In this document: in pieces, positions 1-8,429 of the stretch
Layout of the letters: each line of letters opens with the position of its first letter
How positions within the stretch are numbered: the first letter of the stretch is position 1
Assembly: GCA_905480335.1 (NCBI GenBank)
Contig: CAJQPY010000010.1
Location: 1 to 64,000, forward strand
Direction of reading: 5' to 3'
DNA: 64,000 nucleotides
DNA from: an uncultured Ilumatobacter sp.
GTDB taxonomy: Bacteria > Actinomycetota > Acidimicrobiia > Acidimicrobiales > Ilumatobacteraceae
Translations under genes and position numbers: made by a program
The notes under the pieces: model-generated
Seen by the model: only the letters and a program-made list of their open reading frames with translations
What the model was told of the DNA's origin: nothing
Database searches by the model: none

Positions 1-71
1 GACAAATAAGGCTGACTCGGATCTGTGGATGCTAAACAGGGGTTGTTCACAGCGACATCGGAGGCAGTCCC

Positions 72-341
72 ATGATTTTTTTCGTCGAGGAAGACATCGA
101 CAACTACGAACGTTTCTGCGGTTGGTTCAACGCTGAGGCAGTCCCGCAAATCGAAGCGGTCGGTGGCTCGGTGTTGGCTCAGGGAGTCGAGCGGGACAAC
201 CCACAGCGTTTGCGGCTCGCGATGCAGATGCCTGACCAGGCGACCCTCGACGGCTTTTTAGGTAGTCCCGATTTCACCGCCGATCGTCAGAACGCAGGCG
301 TGAACGTAGAGACCACGGTCATCACTTTCCTCGCGGACTGA
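72..341 (+). CDS. small hypothetical protein, ferredoxin-like barrel type
   Basis: An 89-residue soluble protein of unknown function. It has no signal peptide or membrane segment. The alternation of amphipathic strands and helices, with a start like MIFFVEEDIDNYERFCGWF, resembles small dimeric alpha/beta-barrel proteins, but no catalytic motif is visible and this fold is a guess. The start is supported by a GGAGG at 60-64, seven bases before ATG. It stands alone, with no gene close on either side. The coding call rests on the strong ribosome binding site and protein-like composition. Confidence 0.6.
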   Translation: MIFFVEEDIDNYERFCGWFNAEAVPQIEAVGGSVLAQGVERDNPQRLRLAMQMPDQATLDGFLGSPDFTADRQNAGVNVETTVITFLAD

Positions 342-493
342 GCACCATCGGTCCGGCTCGGCGCAGATCGGCGTCCCATGGCCGGTGGCTGGGTTGGCCG
401 TATGCGAGCGTTGACGGTCCTCTTTTGTTGCCGTTTGACGAGCTTCGCAATCAGGTTTGATGTCGTGCGGCGTGTAGCGGCACCAGTGTTGCG

Positions 494-754
494 TTGACGG
501 ATGTCGGCTCAGTTCACGAGGAACCGCACAGCACCCATGAGAGTGTCGAGATCGACATGTTGAATGAAGCGTCTCCTATTCGCGCTACGGACCGCTCCGA
601 GGCGGTTGTCGGCGCGAAGCCGGAGATCGCGATTTTGACGGACTGCGACTTGCATAACGCGTGGTTGCCTGGCGCAAACCTGACCGGAGCGGACCTGACC
701 GTAGCCAACCTGGTCGGCGCGGAACGACCGGCGCGGCTGGCTGGGGCACCGTGA
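494..754 (+). pseudogene. pentapeptide-repeat protein fragment
   Basis: A short frame with a TTG start and no convincing ribosome binding site. Its second half reads LPGANLTGADLTVANLVGAE, which is the A(D/N)LXX pattern of pentapeptide-repeat proteins, but only about four units are present before the pattern breaks down at the stop. Functional pentapeptide domains normally need many more units to form their right-handed quadrilateral helix. It is best read as a decayed remnant. A genuinely short protein is possible but less likely. Confidence 0.3.
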
Positions 755-907
755 AAGGCAAAACTTGATCATCGGCTTCGACATCGCAACCAATGTCCCG
801 GGCTCACTGAGGCAAGTTCTGATTCGAGTCGATTTTGATTGACGAGCGAACATCCCGGCACGAGCGATATTATTAATGACACCGTCCGACGTGCCTGAGG
901 GAGACCC
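755..907. other. non-coding gap upstream of the methyltransferase
   Basis: No gene is seen here. Together with 342-493 it separates the small first gene from the methyltransferase. It holds a TATTAT near 868 that could act as a -10 box, and a purine-rich GAGGGAG a few bases before the GTG at 908. Confidence 0.4.
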
Positions 908-1672
908 GTGGACCTATCCGAGCGTAAGAGATCCTCTCTTGACGGTTCGCGTCACCCGTGGGAGACAGTTCGGTCCGAGTTCTTCATTGACCTCGTGCGG
1001 GGGACCGTGCAGTCACCTCAGCACATCGCTTGGCTTGACGTTGGTGCTGGTGACAGTTGGCTGGGCGCCGCGATCGAAGACGCGCTTCCCTCCGGATCGT
1101 CGATGACCTGCTGGGACGCCAACTATGAGGCCAGCGACATCACCACGCTCAGCGCAACCTATCCCAAGATAAAATTTTCGACAGACCGTCCGCATCAGCA
1201 GTTCGACTTCATCTCGTTGCTTGATGTCCTCGAGCATGTCGAGGAGGACCGTTCCTTTTTGACCGGCCTCGTAAAACATTGTCTGTCGCCCAACGGCAAG
1301 GTGATGGTGAGCGTTCCAGTCCACCCTGCACTGTTCAGCAGGCACGATGTGGCACTCCGCCACTTCCGTCGGTACACGCCCGATGAGTGTCGGCGGCTCC
1401 TGCGCGACGCGGGCCTGGCGATCGACCAGGAAGGCGGTCTGTTCGGAGTTCTACTGCCTGCCCGAGCAGCGAGTGCCTTCACCGAGCGCGTCCTGTCGAG
1501 GATGCGCACACCGCCTCAACCCAGTGGTGTTGGTCAATGGCGTGCTCCCGCATGCGTGACGCGGCTGTTCGAGGCCACGCTCCGCGCCGATGTCCGGCTC
1601 AGCAACATTGCTCGGCGGCGTGGGTTCCTCCTACCGGGACTCTCGTACTGGGCGTTGGCTAGGCAGCTGTGA
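908..1672 (+). CDS. class I SAM-dependent methyltransferase
   Basis: A 254-residue Rossmann-fold methyltransferase. Motif I, the SAM-binding glycine loop, is WLDVGAGDSWLG at about 42-53. The acidic ribose-binding region is around residue 70, and the FDFISLLDVLEHVEED stretch at about 99-114 is the usual post-II/motif IV region. The VSVPVHPALFSRHD and RHFRRYT segments that follow are typical of methyltransferases found beside glycosyltransferases. The GTG start follows GAGGGAG. The gene overlaps the next glycosyltransferase by four bases (GTGA), so the two are translationally coupled and probably modify the same lipid or glycan. The substrate is not predictable. Confidence 0.8.
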   Translation: MDLSERKRSSLDGSRHPWETVRSEFFIDLVRGTVQSPQHIAWLDVGAGDSWLGAAIEDALPSGSSMTCWDANYEASDITTLSATYPKIKFSTDRPHQQFDFISLLDVLEHVEEDRSFLTGLVKHCLSPNGKVMVSVPVHPALFSRHDVALRHFRRYTPDECRRLLRDAGLAIDQEGGLFGVLLPARAASAFTERVLSRMRTPPQPSGVGQWRAPACVTRLFEATLRADVRLSNIARRRGFLLPGLSYWALARQL

Positions 1673-2472
1673 CTACGAAGCCCGGCCGACATCGACCGGT
1701 GCAGATACCTGGCATCGTTGTGGTGGTTCCGTGCTACAACGAGGAACGCCGTCTCGACGCAGCACGTTTGCTCACGCTGTTGGACGACCGGCGACAGCAG
1801 ATTCTCTTCGTCGACGACGGCTCGACTGATGGAACGCGCGAGCTCCTCCTCGGTCTATTCGGAACCGAGCCTCGAGTCGAGGTAATGAGCCTCGGAACCA
1901 ACCGCGGAAAGGGTGAAGCGGTACGATTCGGAATGCGCAAGGCAATCGAGAACGGCGCCCAGATCGTCGCCTACTTGGACGCCGACCTAGCCAGCCCACC
2001 CTCAGAGTTGCGCCGTGTCCTTGACCGTCTAGAGCAGTCGGACGACCTGGCAGCCGCCCTTGGGTCACGCGTTCGGCTACTCGGCTGCAACATCGATCGC
2101 TTTCCAGCCCGCCACTTCCAGGGCCGTATCTTCGCCACCATTGCATCGATCATGCTCGGAATCTCCGTGTACGACACGCAATGTGGTCTGAAGTGCTTTC
2201 GAACGACCGACGCCTTACGCGAAGCGATCTCCACTCCGTTTCGATCTCGATGGGTGTTCGACGTTGAGCTGCTCGGACGATTGGTTTCATGCCGAAATCC
2301 TCTGCGGCCGGAAGCGATCGTCGAGGTCCCGCTGTTGGAGTGGCAAGATATTGGTGGTTCGCGTCTCGGGCTGCGTGCCAAGGTGCGCTCTCTGGTCGAT
2401 CTGCTCTTTATCGTCGGCCCGCAGAGCCGAACTCTTTGGCCGAACAGAAGCCCGACGCGCGGTTCGCAATAA
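1669..2472 (+). CDS. family 2 glycosyltransferase, dolichyl/polyprenyl-phosphate sugar type
   Basis: A 267-residue GT-A glycosyltransferase. The nucleotide-sugar-binding start is VVVVPCYNEERRL (about 17-29), followed by VDDGSTDGT (48-56) and the DxD region LDADLASPP. The later MLGISVYDTQCGLKCFR segment is typical of the ALG5/DPM-like group that transfers glucose or mannose from a nucleotide sugar to a lipid phosphate. No C-terminal membrane anchor is evident. The GTG start lies inside the stop of the methyltransferase gene. The acceptor is probably a polyprenyl phosphate, by family inference. Confidence 0.82.
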   Translation: MTTKPGRHRPVQIPGIVVVVPCYNEERRLDAARLLTLLDDRRQQILFVDDGSTDGTRELLLGLFGTEPRVEVMSLGTNRGKGEAVRFGMRKAIENGAQIVAYLDADLASPPSELRRVLDRLEQSDDLAAALGSRVRLLGCNIDRFPARHFQGRIFATIASIMLGISVYDTQCGLKCFRTTDALREAISTPFRSRWVFDVELLGRLVSCRNPLRPEAIVEVPLLEWQDIGGSRLGLRAKVRSLVDLLFIVGPQSRTLWPNRSPTRGSQ

Positions 2473-3234
2473 TTAACGTCGCTGCGGCACGCATCGCAGC
2501 GGTGTTGACTCGTGCATTCGCACTGCGCCAGATCTGCTGCTGGAGCGGCGCTTGGTGAACAAGCATTCCAAAACCGTCGACAGTTAGTACTTCGGCCGTG
2601 TGGTCCCGCCGGAGCCACGCGGTTTCTTGCGGATGGTAAACGAAGAGGGCTGCAATCTGTTCCGGACGTCGGCGTTCTGGAACAAACGGGAGATCCTGCT
2701 CAAAGGCCATCTCTAATGGCACCTTCATTCCGAGTGGAAAGGCAATGACCGCAACGTTGGCGGCGCCAACGGCGCGCATGTCTGTGCCCTCCCTGCGCTG
2801 GCAAGACCTGCTGCGTCGGCAGTTCTCTTCGAGCCTGAGTTGTGACCCCGGTGTATGACGGCCCTGGGGCGGGCCGCAGCATCGATTACCGCCTGGTTGC
2901 TTCGTCAGCTCCGAGTGTTAAAGCTGGTGCACCTCGAAGGTCGATACCCGAGTTACGCAACGAGGTCTTAATCCGGCTCCGTTCATCGCAACTGTTGCGA
3001 CGTGACCGACTCGCTCGAAATCCTTATGTCGGCCAGAGCAGGGCAGGACCAGGCAGGTAGTGGGAACTGCGCGTTTCTCAATCGACGCAATGGTGTGAGC
3101 CCCGCGGCCACACCTCGGTTTTGGGTGCTGTCATCGGTATGAAGTGCAGTGGATGGAGCAGCAGCGGTCGCTAAAACTAGGCATAGAGTTCGGCGCCGGC
3201 ATCAGGCGAACCCTCGAGGCGGATTGGAATCGAT
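2473..3234. other. long region without a convincing gene
   Basis: About 760 bases lie between the glycosyltransferase and the esterase. A minus-strand open frame at 2408-2779 encodes 123 residues with fairly protein-like composition, but it overlaps the end of the glycosyltransferase gene, has no ribosome binding site and matches no family I recognise. It could be a remnant. No RNA gene, repeat or terminator was seen. Confidence 0.4.
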
Positions 3235-4248
3235 ATGTTTGCAGCAAGACAGTGGCGCACAATGCAGGCGTCCATAATCGGAGTAGTCGGTGCAATGGGG
3301 CTTGCGGCTTGTACTGGATCGGATTCCGACTCCGCAGTCACAACTCGTGCGACGACTCTGACAACCGATGCGGTGGCGACGACGGAGCCGGCGCGGTCCA
3401 CGAGCGGGTCAGACAGCACGATTGAAACGATTGCTGAGTCGTCAGCTATCAGTGATGAGTCGACAGCCAATCGTCCGTACGACGTGTTCGTGCCGCCCGG
3501 CTACGACGCTGCTATCCCTACGCCACTCGTTATGCTGCTGCACGGGTACACCGCCAGCGGCGACATACAAGAGGCCTATTTTCAGTTGGAGCCGCTCGCA
3601 GAGTCGCAAGGCTTTCTGTACGTTCACCCCGACGGCACCGTCGATGCTCGTGGCCAACAGTTCTGGAACGCAACCGACGCGTGCTGCGCGTTTGGAGGTG
3701 ACTCGCCCGACGACGCTGCGTACCTAATGGCGATCATTGATCAGGTCTCGGCCGAGTTCAACGTCGACCCGAAGGCGGTCTTCCTGGTAGGGCATTCAAA
3801 TGGTGGTTTTATGTCGTACCGCATGGCTTGCGAACACGCCGAAACGATCGCGGGCATTGCAAGCCTCGCCGGCGCTACCTTCGCCGACACCACCGACTGC
3901 AACCCGTCTGAGCCAGTGAGCGTGTTGCAGGTTCATGGAACAAATGACAAGACGATCAAGTACGACGGTGGATCCATCGCCACTGTCGAGTACCCAAGCG
4001 CGCCGGAAACTGTGCAGTCTTGGGTGGCCTACAACGGTTGTGACACGACGCCGACCATCAGCGTCAACGTGTTGGATCTCGATGGCGGCGTATATGGCGC
4101 AGAGAGCGACGTTGAAGCATTCGGTGGGTGCGAGCAAGGTTCGGAAGTTGAGTTGTGGGCCATCGACGGCGGGAGCCACATCCCTGGCCTCACGTCAGAT
4201 TTCAGCTCAGGTGTCATCGACTTTCTCCTCGCTCACCCCAAGCCGTAA
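3235..4248 (+). CDS. secreted lipoprotein esterase, PHB depolymerase / feruloyl esterase family
   Basis: A 337-residue alpha/beta hydrolase of the LpqC/PHB-depolymerase group. A type II signal peptide ends in the lipobox LAAC (Cys26), followed by a Thr/Ser-rich linker to about residue 78, so the enzyme is anchored outside the membrane. The oxyanion segment LLHGYT is at about 101-106, the nucleophile elbow GHSNGG at 186-191 (Ser188), the acid is Asp238 in HGTNDKT, and the catalytic His is His315 in GGSHIPG. Several Cys pairs could form disulfides. The substrate may be a polyester or feruloylated polysaccharide and cannot be told from sequence. An internal ATG at 3262 would give a shorter signal peptide. 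Confidence 0.85.
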   Translation: MFAARQWRTMQASIIGVVGAMGLAACTGSDSDSAVTTRATTLTTDAVATTEPARSTSGSDSTIETIAESSAISDESTANRPYDVFVPPGYDAAIPTPLVMLLHGYTASGDIQEAYFQLEPLAESQGFLYVHPDGTVDARGQQFWNATDACCAFGGDSPDDAAYLMAIIDQVSAEFNVDPKAVFLVGHSNGGFMSYRMACEHAETIAGIASLAGATFADTTDCNPSEPVSVLQVHGTNDKTIKYDGGSIATVEYPSAPETVQSWVAYNGCDTTPTISVNVLDLDGGVYGAESDVEAFGGCEQGSEVELWAIDGGSHIPGLTSDFSSGVIDFLLAHPKP

Positions 4249-4453
4249 TCGTCCAGTAGAGCTTGGCAACGCCGATGGTTCTCTGTTGGCCGGCACTGGG
4301 GGCGGTTTCGGCCCGTGAGCCGCAGCGGGCTCAGCGGGCGTCGCGCCGGGTCGAAGTCGGGTGCTTACAATCAGCCCGACATCGGGCTTCAGCGTTCGTA
4401 ATATGTGAGGATTCCACCCGATGGCCGACGACCGCAACGACGGGTCGGCATGT

Positions 4454-5299
4454 TCACGCGAACCGAGCGTGACGGCGCTCGCGGATGGCGCGTGACACCT
4501 CGACGCCGACGAGGACGATGAAAAACTGGGCGACGCTGAAGCCTGCCATCGTCGCGCCACCAGCTGTGCCGGCGTGGAAGCTGACCGCCAGTCCAGCCAC
4601 GACCGCAAGTGCACCGAACAACATCGACACAACCATCATCAACGGTACTCGTCGTGTAATCAGCGATGCTGTGGCGGGTGGACCAACGAGGAGTCCAAAT
4701 ACGAGAAGGGTCCCGACCGCTTGGAAGCTGGCGACAATGCTGATTGCGAGAAGCACCATGAGAGCGATATGCGTTGCACCAGGGCGCATTCCGAGGGATC
4801 GAGCCTTCATTCGATTGAACGTGAGCGCAAGAAACGGACGGTAGAGCACGATGGTCGCAACAACGACAATCACTGCCGCCACAAACTGGCCGTTGATGTC
4901 TTTGCGCGTCACGCCGAGGATGTCGCCGAAGAGCAACGCAGTGACCTCGGTGGTGAATGAGCGCGCTTTTGACACAATCATGATGCCGAGCGAGAGCATC
5001 CCGACAAAGAGCAGTCCAATGCCAGTGTCCTCGCGGACTCCTGCCCGATTCGTGACGACAGTGACGAGCCCACCCATCACGGCTGCTGCGGCGAGAGCGC
5101 CGACGATTGGGCTGAAACCCCAGAGCACGGCGAGCGCGATGCCAGGGATTACGCCGTGTGCCAGCGCATCTCCGAGGAACGACAGCCCGCGCAAGACCAC
5201 CCACGTTCCGACGAGCGATGTGGCCACAACCGCAAGCATGGCTCCGAGAAGCGCCCGCTGCATGAACGCCGGCTCGAATGCATCAAACACCAACTGCAC
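4454..5299 (-). CDS. znuB: zinc/manganese ABC transporter permease, ZnuB type
   Basis: A 281-residue polytopic membrane protein of the ABC-3 family with about seven or eight hydrophobic helices. The family signature region LSFLGDALAHGVIPGIAL is at about 39-56 and VGTLLVFGLLVGPPATA is near residues 213-229. It forms the channel for the metal delivered by the ZnuA lipoprotein, driven by ZnuC. The start is GTG at 5299, immediately downstream of a divergent promoter region shared with znuC. The context (Zur, ZnuA with a His-rich loop) points to zinc rather than manganese, though the permease alone cannot distinguish them. Confidence 0.9.
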   Translation of the reverse strand: MQLVFDAFEPAFMQRALLGAMLAVVATSLVGTWVVLRGLSFLGDALAHGVIPGIALAVLWGFSPIVGALAAAAVMGGLVTVVTNRAGVREDTGIGLLFVGMLSLGIMIVSKARSFTTEVTALLFGDILGVTRKDINGQFVAAVIVVVATIVLYRPFLALTFNRMKARSLGMRPGATHIALMVLLAISIVASFQAVGTLLVFGLLVGPPATASLITRRVPLMMVVSMLFGALAVVAGLAVSFHAGTAGGATMAGFSVAQFFIVLVGVEVSRAIRERRHARFA

Positions 5300-5305
5300 G
5301 CCGTG

Positions 5306-5311
5306 ACACTA
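5306..5311 (-). promoter_or_regulatory. -10 box of znuB
   Basis: TAGTGT on the minus strand, six bases before the GTG start, with no room for a ribosome binding site. This indicates a leaderless transcript. Confidence 0.5.
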
Positions 5312-5344
5312 ACGGTCCCGCAATGTTTTCGGACTCATTCTCGA

Positions 5345-5350
5345 TACCGT
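5345..5350 (+). promoter_or_regulatory. -10 box of znuC
   Basis: TACCGT, seven bases before the GTG start. It faces the znuB -10 box across only 33 bases, so both divergent promoters must share one control region. Confidence 0.5.
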
Positions 5351-5357
5351 TGCATCG

Positions 5358-6092
5358 GTGATGGCGGGCGTAACTCTCAGTGATGTGCACGTTGACTACG
5401 GCCCCATCCACGCAGTCGGTGATCTGACCCTGGAGATCCCGGCCGGAGCGTCAGTCGCGATCATCGGACCGAACGGGTCTGGGAAGTCGTCGCTGCTGAA
5501 GGTAATCGGTGACGTGATCGATCCCACTTCAGGCACATGCGAGACTGGAGGGGCGTCTGCTGCAATCGTTCTTCAGTCGACCGATGTTGATCAGAGCGTT
5601 CCGCTCACAGTTCGCGACGTAGTCGCAATGGCCCGCTTTCCCCGCCTCGGTCTACTCAAACGACCAAACGCCACCGACCGCGCAGCCGTCGACTCGGCAA
5701 TGGAACGACTCGAAATAAGCGACCTCGCGAACCGCCAGATCCACCAGCTGTCTGGCGGCCAGCGCCAACGAGCGTTCGTCGCACAGGGGCTAGCGCAGGG
5801 AGCAGAGATCCTGTTACTCGACGAGCCGTTGACGGGACTCGATGTGCGGTCACGCTCGATCATCACCTCGGTGCTCGACGATGAACATGCTGCGGGACGA
5901 ACTGTCATCACTACAACACATAACTTCGACGATGCAGGCCGTTGTGAACTGGTGCTCCTACTGGCGACGTCTTTCATCGCCTTCGGTCCACCCGAGGAGG
6001 TGTTCACCGAAGAGCACCTCCGAACAGCCTTTGGTGGCAAATTCGTTCGGGTCGGAGAGACCATGGTTCTCGATGACCCTCATCATCACTAA
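5358..6092 (+). CDS. znuC: zinc ABC transporter ATP-binding protein, ZnuC type
   Basis: A 244-residue ABC ATPase that powers zinc import. Walker A is GPNGSGKSS (37-45), the Q-loop region is VLQSTD (about 71-76), the signature LSGGQRQR is at 131-138, Walker B ILLLDEP at 151-157, and the H-loop His188 is in TTTHNF. The protein ends in DDPHHH, a possible metal-sensing or metal-binding tail. The start is GTG 5358, with ATG the next codon; the nearby -10 box favours GTG. It is transcribed divergently from znuB, and zur follows 49 bases downstream with its own -10 box. Confidence 0.9.
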   Translation: MMAGVTLSDVHVDYGPIHAVGDLTLEIPAGASVAIIGPNGSGKSSLLKVIGDVIDPTSGTCETGGASAAIVLQSTDVDQSVPLTVRDVVAMARFPRLGLLKRPNATDRAAVDSAMERLEISDLANRQIHQLSGGQRQRAFVAQGLAQGAEILLLDEPLTGLDVRSRSIITSVLDDEHAAGRTVITTTHNFDDAGRCELVLLLATSFIAFGPPEEVFTEEHLRTAFGGKFVRVGETMVLDDPHHH

Positions 6093-6129
6093 GCCGGTCG
6101 GGGCTTTTCTCAGTAATTCCCAGAACCGC

Positions 6130-6135
6130 TAATAT
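6130..6135 (+). promoter_or_regulatory. -10 box of zur
   Basis: TAATAT, six bases before the GTG start at 6142. This places the transcription start at or next to the start codon. Confidence 0.55.
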
Positions 6136-6141
6136 CGTCTG

Positions 6142-6582
6142 GTGAACCTCGATCTTCTCAACGATGATGTTGCAGCGTTGCTCCGCTCGGGCGATCATCG
6201 ATACACGACAGGCCGCCGGAGGGTCGTCTCTGCACTCCACGGTTCCGATGGCCCCGTCACCATCCTCGACATTCTGCAATTAGAGGCAAGCCTCGCCCAA
6301 TCAAGTGTGTATCGCAATCTTGCAATTCTTGAAGAGGTTGGCGCGGTCACCCGCATTGTCACGCACGACGATCATGCTCGTTTTGAGTTGACCGAAGCGC
6401 TGACTGACCATCATCACCATCACCTGATCTGCACCACGTGCGGGTCGGTGAGCGACTTCGAATTGGCTCCCGATACCGAGTTGACCCTGAACCAAGCGTT
6501 CGCGCAGGTGAGTCGTCTAACCGATTTCACTGTCGACAGTCACCGCCTTGACCTTCTTGGTACGTGCGTTTCCTGCGCCTGA
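6142..6582 (+). CDS. zur: Fur-family regulator, probably Zur
   Basis: A 146-residue Fur-family repressor. A winged-helix domain spans about 10-80, with the recognition region AQSSVYRNLAIL at 52-63. The dimerisation domain carries a run of five His (90-94) and two structural-zinc pairs, Cys97/Cys100 and Cys142/Cys145. Its position between znuC and znuA makes Zur the obvious assignment: with zinc bound it would repress the uptake genes and itself. Being a Fur iron sensor is less likely. The GTG start is fixed by the -10 box six bases upstream. Confidence 0.85.
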   Translation: MNLDLLNDDVAALLRSGDHRYTTGRRRVVSALHGSDGPVTILDILQLEASLAQSSVYRNLAILEEVGAVTRIVTHDDHARFELTEALTDHHHHHLICTTCGSVSDFELAPDTELTLNQAFAQVSRLTDFTVDSHRLDLLGTCVSCA

Positions 6583-6617
6583 TCGATCGCCGTGGTACCG
6601 CGCCGATCGATCAGGCG
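6576..6617. terminator. bidirectional terminator between zur and znuA
   Basis: A perfect 14-bp inverted repeat: arms 6576-6589 and 6604-6617, with a 14-base spacer that itself contains GGTACC. It starts within the last codons of zur and lies just before the znuA stop of the opposite strand, so it can end transcription from both convergent genes. There is no strong T-tract on either side. Confidence 0.65.
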
Positions 6618-6626
6618 TCTGGTGGA

Positions 6627-7691
6627 TCAGGCGAGTGCCGATGTTATGCGCTGAGCATTTGTGAGGACCATGTCCACGTAGGTGGCACCGTCGCTGCCTG
6701 GCTCTCCGAGTGACTCGGAGTAAAGCTCGACGACCGTGACGTCGTCAACTTCGCCGGCGAGTGCGTCGATGAGATCATCGGATGACGACGTGTCGGCGAA
6801 GATCGCTGGCACCCCCTCCGCTTCGATCTTTTCGGCCAACTCGGCTAGCTCGCCGGCGCTGGCACTGTCGGTCGTGCTTGAACTCGGAATTACTGCGCCC
6901 ACTACCTTGAAGCCGTACCGCTCAGCGAAGTAGCCGAAGACCTCGTGGTTCGTGACGAGAACGCGCCGCTCCTCTGGGATTGACTCAACGAGGCTGACCA
7001 CGTCGGCGTCGAGTGCGGTGAGTTCGGCAATGTAGGCATTTGCGGATGCCTCGACGGCGGCCGGATCGGTGAAGGCAACTTCCTCAAAGAGGAAATCGAC
7101 AATGCCATCGACTGCGGCTGCCATGCGCATTGGGTCAGTGAAGAAGTGCGGGTCTGCTCCCGAGTGACCGTGATCATCGTGGTCGGAGTGTTCTTCGTCG
7201 GAGTGTTCTTCGTCGGAGTGTTCCTCGTCGGAGTGTTCCTCGTCGGAGTGCTTGTCTCCACCTTCCCCGAATTCGAGCGTGTCAACAACGCTGATCGCCT
7301 CGAACGTTGGAACCCCTTCGCTCTCGGCGCCCTCGATCACGTCAAGCAACCCCTCCTCGAAGGCAGCACCATTAACGATCAGTGCGTCAGCGTTGTACAT
7401 GACGTCGACCTCTTGCGCTGACGCCTGGAAGTCATGCGGATCTGTGCCCACCGGCATGATCGTGACTACTTCGGCAGCGTCGCCTACAACCTGCTCCACG
7501 ACATCGCCAAGTATGTTCGTTGTCACCACGATGTTCGGCAACGCAGCGTCAGCGGCAGGCGCGTCCGTTTCGCTGGGAGCGTTCGACGTCGAGTCCTCAA
7601 CGACCCCAGCCTCGTCGGACCCGCAGGCCGCCAATCCGAGGCTGAGCACAGCGGCTGCTGCGATCGCTGATCGAGCATATGTAGTACGCAT
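6627..7691 (-). CDS. znuA: zinc-binding lipoprotein, ZnuA/AdcA-type substrate-binding protein
   Basis: A 354-residue periplasmic-binding-type lipoprotein that captures zinc for ZnuBC. The start at 7691 follows GGGAG nine bases upstream; a longer frame to 7766 is not needed. The lipobox LGLAAC gives lipidated Cys23. Conserved metal ligands are the His in GTDPHDF, in GADPHFF and in VTNHEVFGYF, with the acidic ligand in the FADTSSS region. A flexible loop between the first two His sites is made of repeated HSDEE units ending in HSDHDDHGHSG, typical of zinc (not manganese) members. Zur regulation is expected. Confidence 0.9.
   Translation of the reverse strand: MRTTYARSAIAAAAVLSLGLAACGSDEAGVVEDSTSNAPSETDAPAADAALPNIVVTTNILGDVVEQVVGDAAEVVTIMPVGTDPHDFQASAQEVDVMYNADALIVNGAAFEEGLLDVIEGAESEGVPTFEAISVVDTLEFGEGGDKHSDEEHSDEEHSDEEHSDEEHSDHDDHGHSGADPHFFTDPMRMAAAVDGIVDFLFEEVAFTDPAAVEASANAYIAELTALDADVVSLVESIPEERRVLVTNHEVFGYFAERYGFKVVGAVIPSSSTTDSASAGELAELAEKIEAEGVPAIFADTSSSDDLIDALAGEVDDVTVVELYSESLGEPGSDGATYVDMVLTNAQRITSALA
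7185..7244 (-). repeat. 15-bp tandem repeat coding the HSDEE loop
   Basis: Four in-tandem copies of a 15-base unit in znuA, two pairs differing by one T/C, with a fifth degenerate copy starting at 7245. Each unit encodes HSDEE. Copy number could vary between strains. Confidence 0.85.
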
Positions 7692-8390
7692 TCCTGACAT
7701 CTCCCTGCAGTTGAGAACCAATCTTATTCTGAGTAAAACGATAGCGGGACCGAGAATCAATCCCACTCATGTTGCGAGCGTTGGGGCATTTGGTCCGTGC
7801 CGGTCTTTGTCGGAGTGCATCGGCTCTGGTCTGACGCCCGTGTTTGGGTGTTGGTAACGATGGGCGTCAACGCAGTCCGCAAAACGACGGCAACTAGGAG
7901 TGAAGACAGTTGGCCGAGATTGCAGGAACGTTCGCCGGAGTCGTGGTGGTCGAGGTCGGCGATGACCGGGTTGACGTACCCCCGCCAACCTGCTGGTACT
8001 GCGCGACGGCGGACTCTATGTGCTGGCGCGTATATCGCGGAGCCTACGGTGGTCCCCGACGCGGACGATGTACACCTGCGGCCCATTGGTGATAGTCGAT
8101 TGGGGATCCCCTACAAGATCTCTTCGGCGAACAGCGACTTCGGAATTGGGGCCCCGGGCATGGGCACAGTCACTGACTTACCGGGCGAAAATGGTGGTAA
8201 GCGGTTCGAGATTGCCGCCCGGTTTGGCGTTCCAGTCGAAATTTATCCAGATGCTGTGCTCGATTCGGTCGGGCAATTCGCAGTGAGCTCGGGCATCGCC
8301 GGAGCGCAGAACACCTCGCAGGCGACCCAGGCGAGCAGGCCTCGTCGTCCGGTTGGTCAGATGATGTCATCGAATGGGTCAGGACCTTGG

Positions 8391-8414
8391 GCCCTACCTT
8401 CTGGACGGTAGGGC
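8391..8414. promoter_or_regulatory. inverted repeat over the desaturase promoter, candidate operator
   Basis: A perfect 8-bp inverted repeat, GCCCTACC ... GGTAGGGC, with an 8-base spacer. It ends four bases before the -10 box of the desaturase gene, so it covers the expected -35 region. It could be a repressor operator, or a terminator for upstream transcription. Confidence 0.5.
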
Positions 8415-8417
8415 AAA

Positions 8418-8423
8418 TAACGT
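8418..8423 (+). promoter_or_regulatory. -10 box of the desaturase gene
   Basis: TAACGT, six bases before the ATG at 8430, with no ribosome binding site between them. Confidence 0.5.
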
Positions 8424-8429
8424 GGCCGC

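Larger units (their letters stand above)
7692..8429. other. long intergenic region between znuA and the desaturase
   Basis: About 740 bases without a convincing gene. Plus-strand open frames across 7797-8411 change frame and have no ribosome binding site. Short protein-like stretches around 7990-8100 and 8140-8300 suggest remnants of decayed genes, but no family was recognised. The left end holds the znuA promoter (a TAAGAT -10 candidate on the minus strand near 7721-7726), and the right end holds the desaturase promoter. Confidence 0.4.
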
